NCBI RefSeq assembly: GCF_010093595.1
Contig: NW_022985444.1
Coordinates: 440,676 to 504,675 of the forward strand
Direction of reading: 5' to 3'
Source: Mytilinidion resinicola
Lineage: Eukaryota; Ascomycota; Dothideomycetes; Mytilinidiales; Mytilinidiaceae
Length of the DNA: 64,000 nucleotides
Under the pieces are notes generated by a model. It saw only the letters and a list, made by a program, of their open reading frames with translations, had not been told where the DNA came from and did not search any database. Each line of letters begins with the position of its first letter. Position 1 is the stretch's first letter. Of this stretch, positions 1 through 10,042 are shown one piece after another. A program made the translations under genes and the position numbers.

Positions 1-705
1 GGTCCGACGCGTGTCCGTCACAAGTGAGGGCGTTTTGTGTACTTGCCGACAACAAGAACGTTCTTAGTAGACATGGTGTGTAAACAGCGAAGAGGCAGAG
101 GTACAATCCTAGCGAGAAGGGGCATGCTCTCTTTGAAGCTAGCAGTACTCGGAGTTGCCGAGGCTTTATCATGAGACAACTCATTCATTCCGGTTTGGTA
201 AGGTTGTTGCCGCCCGCGTCCCACAGTTGCCTAAGGTGCTGTGCCACAACGCCACACACGGACCTCCACCCGCTAGGCATGGAAAAGGTGGCACAGCACA
301 CTAATTCTAGAACAAACTGTCTTGTGTGTACACCTGTCTGCCACTGCTTGGGTTGCTTCAATGCATTTTCAAGAATCTAAAGAAGATAGATGCTCTTCGC
401 CTTGGACGATGTGGAAATTTGTTGAAGCACTCCATGCGGTGGCACACAGGTGTACACACGGGCAGAGTGCTTTACGAGTTTGCCACTTTTTTCGTGCCTA
501 GAGTGCTCCACTGCATGAGATCGTGTTCGCGTCCATCCAACGAATGTCCTCGTGTATTGTGCAAGCACATCGACGGCCAACGTTTGCCCGAGCGGAAACA
601 CGGAAACGCCCTCTGTATCTCACAGCCTTCTAGATATAATGCCACCAGTGGAACATCCCGTTCGTGTGATGAGTGACTCTAACTTTGCATTGTGCATTCA
701 TCCAG
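1..705. other. Intergenic left edge, no supported gene
   Basis: Only short, mutually overlapping ORFs without recognisable motifs are present. The one clear structure is an imperfect fold-back repeat at 273-501, listed separately. The right end should hold the promoter of the CorA-like gene that starts at 706. Confidence 0.6.
273..501. repeat. Fold-back (MITE-like) repeat, copy 1
   Basis: Bases 273-370 and 413-501 form an imperfect inverted repeat around a loop of about 42 bp. The best-matching core of the left arm is GTGTGTACACCTGTCTGCCAC near 324-344, and its reverse complement with few changes lies near 432-455. A second, diverged copy with the same arm-loop-arm order occurs at about 26641-26830, so this is a dispersed element rather than a chance hairpin. 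No transposase is encoded inside it. I cannot name the family. A non-autonomous DNA transposon relic is the likeliest reading. Confidence 0.6.
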
Positions 706-2419
706 ATGGCCAGCTGTCCAAGCTTGCCCGCGCAGCAATCCAGCTCTGCCGCAACGGACGATGGTAGGTTGCATGTGGGCTGTCATCGTTCTTTCAGTAC
801 TAACCATCTACCGAAGGCGCAACGAAGAAGCAGTATGCCGAGCTCGTGAAAACTTACTCAGAGCGCGTAAAGGAGACTCACGTATTTTCTGGAGAGCACT
901 ACCGGCCGCTTGCCCAGTTTCTTGAGCAAGCCCCACCCGCACATGGATGGAGAACATATTCTGGGCAAGATACAGGCTTCTTTCCCCTCTACGTTCACGT
1001 CAACAAGCCTGGAGCGGAGAAAACACAGATCTTTGCCTACGACACGTCCCACGACGTGCGGTCTACAGCAACGAACCTTGCATCTCCGTCAGACACACAA
1101 GCTTCCCAGCTCATGATCCTCAGGGGATGGCAGCCTCGTGACTGGGTTCGAACTTTAGGAGCGCAGTGCAAGGTCGACCCCGAATTTTTCCGCCGACACC
1201 TAGACTTCCTAGAGCCAGCTAGCTATTTCGATCTTCCAGCACTCCCTTCGACGAGCCAGAACCTGTGGAGGCTTCGGGTCACCACAATCTGCAATAGAGT
1301 AAACCCTCTGAGTGCGGAAGAGGTCAGGAAGCAGCGGAAAGACGATTTGGAAGGCGTGAACAAATTCCTGAACGCCTTGAGAGCCAGCGAAAGGATCGGC
1401 AGTTCCATCGTACGAAGGCATGCAATAATCAACGAAACAACTTGCGTGATCGAACAGGACATATCTTTCTGCGTACAGAAGAGAAGATCGGGTGGATGGA
1501 CTGGTAAGCGTCGTCTTGACATGGAGGTCTCGCTTTGCTTGAAACACGCTGACCCACTTCAGGATTCATTTGGCTTGACAATGGAAAGCCATTTGACGAT
1601 AACTCCATCGCTCCTTGGCTCGAAAACTATAAAGCCAAATTCAGCTCGCACAATCCTTACCTGCCGATAGTCCAACACCTGGATAAGATGGCTCTCAATC
1701 CTCCCAACTCGGAAGTCTTCGACATGTCGCAAATTCCAAGAAGCACGAGTGCTCAGTCTCGGAACACATTCCATGCATCACAGACTTTGAGCAATCTTCC
1801 GGAACAATACGGCATGTCACTCAATAGGAAGCTGATGAAAATGGACGCCTTGTACGCGTTCAGTGACCTCTTTAACGTCGCATTGTGCTCCGAAAACCAG
1901 TTCTTGAACATGATCCAGGCTGAGATCAATGTGGCTATTCGATCCTTTCATGGCCAAGAGGAGAATTGTATCGATATCCTGTCGTACTGCAAAGGCTTGA
2001 TAGATGAGCACTACGACCGCTTGCGCGAAATGGTTGCTCTTTTGGAGAACGAGGAAAATAACGGGTGGCCAAGAGTAACCGAAGGGCCCGAATTCTGGAC
2101 GAGAGATGATATTGCGAAAGCCCTGAGGAAAGACGTTCAGCATTTATTGTATCGCTGCTCTACACTTGCGGAAAGAGCAATAGACGGTACTAATTTCATC
2201 CGAAACTATGCCATGCTATTGACCTCCGAGCGATCCATCAGTCAGGCCAAGGAGGTTGGTCGCTTGACGTTACTTGCTTACTTTTTTCTCCCCATGTCTC
2301 TTGTCACGTCACTTTTTGGTATGAACTTTGTGGAAATCGAAGACTGGAGGAAAGCAGTTATTTCGGCCGTCGCTGTCTTTGCTGGAGTAATGACGATATC
2401 TCTAATCATCTGTATCTAG
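706..2419 (+). CDS. CorA-like Mg2+ transporter-type membrane protein
   Basis: The spliced model has exons 706-763, 817-1503 and 1563-2419, giving 533 aa. Both introns have GT..AG ends, and the first carries a TACTAAC branch site. The long N-terminal part has no motif I recognise. The C-terminal third is helical, and near its end a hydrophobic segment leads into FGMNF, the GMN signature at the pore mouth of CorA/Mrs2/Alr-type transporters. A second hydrophobic segment closes the protein (ending LIICI). Family knowledge: CorA proteins are pentameric magnesium channels with two C-terminal transmembrane helices. Many fungal CorA-like proteins have large variable N-termini and no proven transport role. 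The ATG at 706 is chosen because it is the only start whose phase fits the first intron. The gene ends 66 bp from the convergent NLR-like gene. Assignment to the CorA superfamily is good; actual transport is unproven. Confidence 0.8.
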
Positions 2420-2485
2420 GATTACATGCCTTGGAGAAAAACACAAAAAAAAAAGAACACCAAACCCTCCTAGAGAAGCGAACAA

Positions 2486-5400
2486 TCATCGGGATGGCAG
2501 TTGCACACATTTCTCGAAGTCCGCAGAGGAAAGAGGTGCTTCCGGTATACTATCGACACCTTGTCCATAGAGCTTCAACGCTTCTTTGAGATCGATGTCT
2601 GCTCCCAGCTCATCACCATTTGCCCTCTTTGTCTCACCCAAGCAAAAGAGAGTCCATGCTAGCTCCGACCTGTAGAAGGGATGCGTTCGGTAACCCCGGA
2701 GAGCTTGTTCGAAATATGTACTGGGATATATTAGACTAGAGCTTAATCTTCTGCATATCAGTATATCTACATCGCGGTCTCAAAGTTACCGTTTTGTGAA
2801 TGATAAATTCCAAGATTTCGACAGCATTGGCTCGTGTAGTGCGATTTATCACCAACGGTGGATTTAAAGTGCTCAAGAGCGTGGAGCCAGGCGTCCTTGC
2901 TTTCGTCTTGCAGGCCCTGTTTCCTCTTCACGTACCCGAGACAGCGATACGTTATTCCCAGCCTAAAGAAAGTCACTTTGTGCTCCTTTTTGGGGTATGT
3001 TGACTTACGCAAATGCATGTGTCTCATTTGAATGGGAGTTCCAATACTTCAGCGTAGCGTTTACCAGTTCCAAAGCTTTCTCGTACTGGCCCAGAGCCGC
3101 CAGGCTAAAGGCCTGGTGGCTGTGTGCAAATGTCGGCCAGTCGTTTCCAGCCAAGAAAAGAGGGCTTTTCCAGGTCATGTTAATGCCTTCTTTGGCGTTT
3201 TCGATGGCATCGTCATGTTTTCCAGCAATCATCTGTATATGAGCCAGCTCACCGTAAGCCATCGCCATGCGAGCCTCGCCTAATTCACTGCCATCGCGAA
3301 GCTCGAGTCGTGCATCATAGTGTTGTTGAGCATAGGAGAGTGATTTCTCAACTTTTCCGTTGATCTGGGCGGAGAGTGCTGACAAGGCGAAAAGCACATC
3401 CGCCTGTATTTCAGCCATTTCAACTGGCTCCACGAGACATAGTTGAAGTACATCCAGGTAAAGTGGCTTGGCGCTCTCGAAATCGATTCGCTCGAAAAGG
3501 TACCTGTAAAAAGATAAGTTTTCATCAGATTTATTTCAGCGAGGCTACTGCTTACCAGCCAGCAAACAGCAAGAGCCTTGCATAGTCTTTCCGATCGTTG
3601 ATCGAAGACTCGAAGACACGATGCTTCTTAATTTCCGCTTGAACTCGTAAGATGTGGGGTAGGAGTTCGCCACATTTCGCCCAAATCGCCGAATCATGGT
3701 CAAATTGCAGAAATGCAGTTGGCCATGACGAAAGTAGAAGACGCAATATGAATTTCAGCATCTCTGGGACATCCGCATCAATCGTTTGGGCCCTTGCAAC
3801 GTCCTGGACAAGACGATGCAGCGTAAGCTCACCGTCTTGCTCTGGATCATTCTTGGTCGGCCTGTTTCTTTTGATAAGGGATACTTTTAGTAAATCGGTG
3901 CGAGCGTCAATAAAGTCGTCGTCGGACCCTGGGTAACCCACTGTAGTCTTCAGTCCGTCTCGTCGAAGCAATCCTTCCCGGATCGAGTCTGGATTGAGGA
4001 ATGCGATAACCTGCAAAAGCGCCCAAGCGCCCGGGGTCAAGCTATCTAATGCCCAAACAGTGAAGATGGAATGCTTATAATGATCATTTGTATCTGAAGG
4101 TTTGTTCTTCGCGACTCTTGCGATCGAAGCTTGACTCTCCAAGTGCTTGATGAATTCTTCGAGTGTCATTTCCCATCTCTCTATTAGCGCTGCGACTTGA
4201 GTGATTGCGAGTGGGAGCCCTCCTAGCCGTTTTGCCAATCTTACAGATGCGTCTATGTTGTCTATAGTGCCAGATAGTTTCAACAGTTTGCGCAAGAGCT
4301 CTGCTGCCTCATCCGGCTCGAACGGTTCTAGATCAACTCCCTCTCTTCCCCTCTTGGTTAGAGGATCCCGACTTGTGATCAAAACAGAACCAAGGCTACA
4401 TTGTGGCCAGAAGCTCTGAATATGGTTGCCGTCGTCCACATTGTTGAATATCAAAAGCCAAGTAGCGTTGACCTCGGGTGCGGGACTGTTTGCAGATATT
4501 CGTTTACGCGGGTTGCAGAGCCATTCCAGTGCAATATCACGACTTACCACGCGATCTTGGTCCAGTGTCTCCGTATGTCCGAGGTGCGAGGCAATTGCAG
4601 AGAACCCCTCAAAGAACTGCGTTTGTTGATCCGAATCGATCCAGAAGATGGCGTCAAATTTGTCGCGTCTCGAAAATGCATATTCCATTGCAACTTGGGT
4701 TTTCCCGACACCACCAAGCCCACACAGTGCAAACACTTTTTGTGTTTGGCTGTCTAGAGAATCTGACGGCAGTAACTTCTGATCAATCAAAGATAGGATG
4801 GCATCTCTGCCGAAAAAGCTCGCATTCTGTACCGCGGGCTTGAGAATGTACAGAGGCACTTTCAGGGTTTTTGCTTGAGACGCGAACTCGTATAACGTGG
4901 GCAGTTCAGTACTAGACCGTTCTGTCACCGAATTTATGACAGCTTCGTCACTTTCGGGGCCCAGGTCTTCTGGCTCTTCCGGTGGGAGTTAGCCATTGCC
5001 CATCAATTGACAGAACGACTCACCTTCCACCAGCTCACCGCTGGAACCACTACTGTCATCTAATTCATCGTTAATCTGTTCGGCAGCGGGGCCTACTCAC
5101 AGTCAGCAATTTGGAAGCGCGTTCGCCCAAGATAGGATGGGATCTGTACCACCGCTTCCAGTACCTGATGTCTGGCTGACCTTTCGCAAAGATATGGCTT
5201 GAACAAGTCCGAGAATGCGCTTAAGCATTTCGTCTTTCGGTGGGCAGCGGAGAAGCTCGTGATGGTCTAGATTGACGCATAAGATGTCTTCGTACGGAGC
5301 AAGAGTGGCGCCAAATGATTCGTTGACAAGCTGAGATGGTGGAATAATTCTGGTTAGTCACTGTAACAAGCGTTTCACATCCGTCATAGGAGCATGCCAA

Positions 5401-6270
5401 CTCACTACGTATCGGGGGTTGTTCCACAAGCCGGTCGGAACTTTCGTCTCCTTTGTCTCGCAGACGGAGAGAATTGAGACGTCGGTCGCTGCCTGCTTGA
5501 AGCGTTCTGACAGGTTCGCAACTATGAGACGTTCCAGCTCGGCCTCGATGAGCTTCACTTTTTCGATCTTTGGTCCAATCTTTAGGATATGGTTTAATTT
5601 GACCCACTCGTCCTTTTCGGTACGTATAGGATGGGGCGTGCCGAGAAATATGATTCCCCGGTAGATTTCTCTAACTTGATTGTCTGGAACAGAAGGATAC
5701 TGGGTGCTGACGTTGATAAGGGCCTGTAATAGAGCAATCAGGGACACCTGTGACTCTTCCATTCGACGGGGACCATGTACTCACCTGCTTTACGATAAGA
5801 CCACCAAGACCATGAGCTACAAACAATACTGGCCGCGCAAATAGCTTCTCGCATTCAGTGTTGAGTGGGCCTCGTCAGGGTATGCTGCATACCTGGAGCG
5901 AACTAGCCTGGGAAAGGATGAGCTTCACCAAAATCTCGCTCTGACTTTGGAGGTATGTCCATATCACTACGTTCCGAGGAAGGCCATATTCGAATCCGAG
6001 AATGAGTGGCTTTGCAGAATTAACAACCAGGGCGTCCCGTAATTGTGACCACGCCGAGTCCAACGTAGCTTTCGGAGTTTTTGAGGGAAGATCTGGAACG
6101 ATGATGATACTGAAGCATCGTCAGCTCGCACTATATGCGGGGTCCAAGCTGAAGGGAAGTCGTGCCACTAGTACATACCTGAGTCGAAAATCTTTGGAAG
6201 CAGTCTGTGATGGGTAAAGTACGCGTAGTAAGGCTTGAGAGACAGTTTTCTCTTTGAACAGGAGAGACAT
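2486..6270 (-). CDS. NLR-like protein: lipase-like domain, NB-ARC, TPR
   Basis: Ten exons fit in phase: 6270-6179, 6109-5893, 5847-5785, 5723-5406, 5330-5165, 5092-5024, 4975-3556, 3503-3009, 2962-2771 and 2720-2486, giving 1088 aa. Residues about 30-250 resemble the alpha/beta-hydrolase (lipase-like) domain found at the N-terminus of fungal NLRs, including FLGTPH. The nucleophile elbow, however, reads AHGLGG instead of the usual GHSLGG. A central NB-ARC module has Walker A GGVGKT (about residue 396), Walker B-like LLIFNNVDD (about 482), LITSRDP and GLPLA (about 561). An LHRLVQ element lies near residue 700. The C-terminal 300 residues are TPR-like helical repeats. Family knowledge: such STAND/NLR proteins sense ligands through repeats and can trigger incompatibility or defence. 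The 45-bp intron 5848-5892 is the least certain junction. An apparently inactive hydrolase domain is the odd feature. Confidence 0.85.
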
Positions 6271-6877
6271 ATCGCAAATCAAGGATTGAGCCTCTCCGCT
6301 TGCTGACTTTTAGACTTTAACAGGGCCGAGGAGATGCGTTCGCTCATGCTGCACTGCTCTGCTCAACAAGGGGACGTGGCCTGGTGGACGTCGACATGGA
6401 CGTACTCGTGCTCCCCTGTATGTGGCAGCCGTCCATACGCTACTGTACTAGCGCATCCTTAGCGCCATTCCTCAGCTTGCATGCGTCACCTTTCAGCTCA
6501 ACAGGGTTCCTTCTCTCGGCTGGCTTGGCTCCTCTACGCCTACATATACCCATCCTCCTACATAGGAATACACCAGAGTTCTCATCACTTTTCACCAGCT
6601 GCCAGTATGTACATTGTACAGAGTTAGGGTTCGGTTTTCAAAACGCGCGTCGAAGTGACCCTATTTCTCCAACCCTGGTAATGTGCATCATCACTAATGT
6701 GAACACCGTATCACATAGTATCTAAAGGTCATGCTCCGTGGGATGATCAAGCCTCGATCCTGTGATCAAGTGCCGGGTGGGTGCAAGTCCGCGGCCAACC
6801 AAGATTTCGCCCGCTTCCTACTCACGCAGCTTAAAAGCAATCCCCCCAGATGAAGCACTCTGCACGCCCACACAAGT
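6271..6877. promoter_or_regulatory. Divergent intergenic region between NLR-like and AsaB/CmcJ-like genes
   Basis: About 600 bp separate the two divergent start codons, so both promoters must lie here. The stretch contains short unlinked ORFs and no repeat or RNA gene I can recognise. No specific transcription-factor site is claimed. Confidence 0.5.
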
Positions 6878-7937
6878 ATGCAGGACGTCTTAAAGTTTCT
6901 CTGCAAATTGCCGTTGTACGAAAGCGTCCAACCCTACGACCTTTATGGCTACCCTGAACAACAAGCGGAGACGCAATCTAATTGCCAATTCGAAGCCAAG
7001 CCGGTGTCCACTCGCGACATCAGAGAGCTTGGAAATACAACAATCGAGACGCACGGTTTCACATACTTTCACCATGAGTCGAAATGCGATCTCAACTCCA
7101 AACACTTCGAGGAAGTGAAAGCGGATAAAACCGTCGTTCAAGAATACCTCTATGAAACCATTGACATGGTTCGCAAAAAGCTAGATGCGGTAGATGTGAT
7201 CTGTTTTGACTGGAGGGTTTGGCTTTCTTGTTCCCCGTTAGAGATAACATTGACTCAGTATGGCTCAGTTTCGGCGCCGAGATCCAAAAGTCGCTGGGAA
7301 GATACCCCCCCGAGATATAAACAACATTCGAAGCTGGGCACTTCCCAGTGGCGATGTCACACACTGCGGTAAGTTATCGAACACCCGAAATCGAGCGCTG
7401 AATGACCATCCAGACTACTCTGCCGTGGGTGGCCAAGATCGACTGCGAATGATTCTTCTCCCTGAAGAGCTTGAGAAGATGCATACGAACAACCACTTTG
7501 CTTCAATTTATAAGTAATATACTGCTCTCTGATGGACTGATATGAAATTTGACCAGCGCTTTAGTGTTTGGCGTCCTCTGAACAAGGTCGTGAAGAACAC
7601 TCCGTTACTCTTCTGCGACAAACGGACGATCCAGAAAACAGATCTGATTGAGGTCGATAAAGTGTTGCAAGATAAGGTAGAGAAGTCCTACTTTCTGTTC
7701 CACCGGGACTATCATAAGTGGTATTACCTTGCAAATCAGCGGTCCGATGAAGTTTTCCTCTTCCCAACCTGGACATCTAAGTCTGACGGGGGAGAGCATG
7801 CTGGTATGTATATCTCCATCCGGTCTCAGACTCATAAATGAAGGCTGACACGATTGAAGACTGCAGTCCTCACGGTGCTGGCGCCTCCCAGACGGATCAA
7901 TGGAAAGACCCCAGGGAAAGCGTTGAGGTTCGCATGA
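6878..7937 (+). CDS. AsaB/CmcJ-like hydroxylase/desaturase family protein
   Basis: Five exons (6878-7216, 7269-7368, 7414-7513, 7565-7803, 7867-7937) give 282 aa. The order of conserved blocks matches the fungal family annotated as hydroxylase/desaturase AsaB-like or CmcJ-like: FLCKLPLYESVQPY at the N-terminus, DIRELG, HGFTYFHHES, VICFDWR, then a likely metal-binding H-x-D (THCD), VWRPL, WYYL..DEV and a distal His in GEHAVLTVLAPP. The codon for the Asp of H-x-D is split by the intron at 7369-7413. Family knowledge: members are small Fe/2-oxoglutarate-type enzymes often found in secondary-metabolite pathways. No biosynthetic backbone gene lies nearby, so the substrate is unknown. It is transcribed divergently from the NLR-like gene. 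Exon 4 was started at 7565 because that restores the VWRPL block in phase. Confidence 0.8.
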
Positions 7938-8294
7938 TTGTGATACAAAGTAATAGTCACGCGGAATAGTCTGTATCAACTTTGCATTTCTTAGGTAGAG
8001 TAAATTGCACGTTGAATAAGATTGCTCTTTTAGCACTTATGGGCAAGCCTTTCCTTCAAACGTACTCAAGAATCGAATCAATGCTAGATAAAATGACCGA
8101 ATTGGTATTGATCGTGTACCGTGCATGGTCTGTTGATGAAAGTGAATGAGCGAAATCATAGCATTCATTTACCCCAACGAAGCCCTCAACCTCAGATATA
8201 TAGTCGACCGTTACGGGGCTGAAGTATCAAAATACGAAGTCAGCGCGGCAAGGAACAATCATTTAGACCCATATACCTTGGATGATCACACTAA
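7938..8294. other. Intergenic, nothing recognised
   Basis: This is the 3' flank of the oxygenase gene followed by non-coding sequence. No ORF, repeat or RNA gene is supported. Confidence 0.5.
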
Positions 8295-8570
8295 CTAACG
8301 GCTCTTTGAGTCAAGCTCCGATAGTAGCCTAATCTTGTCGCTATCTTGCTTGTCGCTAGACGCATGTATGGTCGGCTTGCTGGTGAAGAATTCAGGTTGA
8401 GAAAACTTGTCGGGCTGGACAAGGCCCCTCCACGGCTGCTCTTTGTCGATTGCTTCGGCACCGACCGTAGCAGTTTCCGCCTTTATTTCTTGCTTCGAAA
8501 GGGGAGATGGAGATGATTCATGGCTTGGGGGGGAGGGCGAGGAGGTGGACGCTTCGGAGCTGACGGCCAT
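8295..8570 (-). CDS. Small hydrophilic protein of unknown function
   Basis: A single-exon ORF of 91 aa starts at an ATG in a good fungal context (AACATGG). The N-terminal third is rich in Ser and Pro. The rest is charged and polar (KQEIKAE, DKEQPWRGL, DKQDSDKIRLLSELD), with no hydrophobic core, signal peptide or transmembrane segment, so it is probably disordered. I do not recognise a family. The composition and start context make it more likely coding than the other short ORFs nearby, but it could be chance. An upstream in-frame TTG would add 13 residues; the ATG is preferred. Confidence 0.4.
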   Translation of the reverse strand: MAVSSEASTSSPSPPSHESSPSPLSKQEIKAETATVGAEAIDKEQPWRGLVQPDKFSQPEFFTSKPTIHASSDKQDSDKIRLLSELDSKSR

Positions 8571-10042
8571 GTTGATCAAGCGAATAGATGGTAGGAGATA
8601 CGGAGTCAATTCGTGGACCGAAAATGCTAAAGCCTTCTAGGGCGATATGTGATCAGGAGGCGATACAATTGGATTTCAAGTGGGGAGAACGATGTATATG
8701 CGACGGGCGGCATGTGTGCCCGCTGTCAGCTGTTACCTTAAATGTCAACGGAATGATCACAAGGCGTATATCGAAAGAGGGCGCCCCCATTCTCGCAGGA
8801 CACACTAATCACCATTTCTCGACAATAGGGTATAGGTGGAGGCGGAGAAGGAGATGGAGGTGGAGGTCGTGCAGTAAATGGACAACTATGCAGCCCCTTC
8901 GCGCATCCTGTGGTCAGTGTATCTCATACGCTGTGTAACAATGCAAAAGCTGATGTGGCCGATTAATCTTCTCGTCAACACCCACCAACAGGATCCGAGA
9001 AACGGCTGTACATGTACAGCTTACAAAGTTACTCTAGGCTAGAATAGCGTCCAATCCCGATCTTGTTACGCCCTGCATCCCACCCGGCCAAGACATTTTG
9101 GCAACTGTACTCAACCTCGACGCACCTCAATTCACAGCTTTGCTGCACCTCATTGCTTGGCGCCGTTGTACAGCATAATTTAGAGCACGACTTCCGCCTG
9201 GGCTCCGCTTTGCGGATGTCTAGCCCCTATCATTAAGAGCGTGTTCGGTGGACCTGGTGCATAACAAAGGCTCTCTAACCCTGCAAAGGCTCTCTCATCA
9301 GCTTCCAGTACCTACCGTATTTACTCTTGCAGGCGCCTGCACGCTGACCACAGAATGCGCAAAGGGGCTGTAGATGTTAGTAGGATCGGACAACAAAAGC
9401 TCAGTATTCGCGTTTCCAGGTTCTGATAAAAACGCGGGAGCACGCACCTAGCGTCCTCGCGTCTAATTGGCTTCCAAGTGGCCGGAATGCGGCACGTACA
9501 TTTTGGGGGCTGAGACGAGGGCTAGACATAGGCGTGGGTTTTCCCCCTACAAGTAGAAACCCCAGCCTTTCCACTAATAATTACAGTAATGTAATCACAA
9601 GGCTGAGAATCAAAATCAAGAATAGCCCAGCAAGGAAGAGGCTAGCCTTGAGTGTAGTATAAATGCAGTGCTGTCAGCCACTTAGAAGCACCTCTCTTCC
9701 ACGCGGTGACCATGGCTAACCCCGTGACTAGTTCCGAGTACCCATCTGAGGTGTATGGTTTAGTAACAAAGCTCGCGCTGGAAGTTACATTCCGAAATTA
9801 CTGGTGTTTTTTGGTAATTACAACCACACCTACCACTCACTTAACAGACCTAAAGCCGGGGCCGAGTATGGTTTCATCTCATGAGTGGCTTTGCTCCTTG
9901 CACAGCGGGGTTCGAAGAGAGGCTCTGCGACTTGGGTTTTGGGCAGCCCCCGCATCCCACTGAATGTGACCTTTGCCTTTTGGTCAGCGTGCTTTGAAGT
10001 ACTAACAACTCACCCATATAACTGTGGAGTACTTCCATTATC
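8571..10042. other. Long intergenic region
   Basis: No gene is supported across about 1.5 kb. A GA-rich patch lies near 8835-8870, and a perfect 16-bp palindrome, GCTGTACATGTACAGC, lies at 9005-9020. A TATAAA-like box is near 9658, followed by an 85-codon ORF (9706-9963) with no recognisable motif, which I do not call. The right end should contain the promoter of the M20 hydrolase. Confidence 0.5.

Noticed and set aside
9706..9963. 85-codon ORF upstream of the M20 hydrolase
   Set aside because: No motif, no conserved pattern, and it lies in the promoter area. A TATAAA-like box nearby is not enough.
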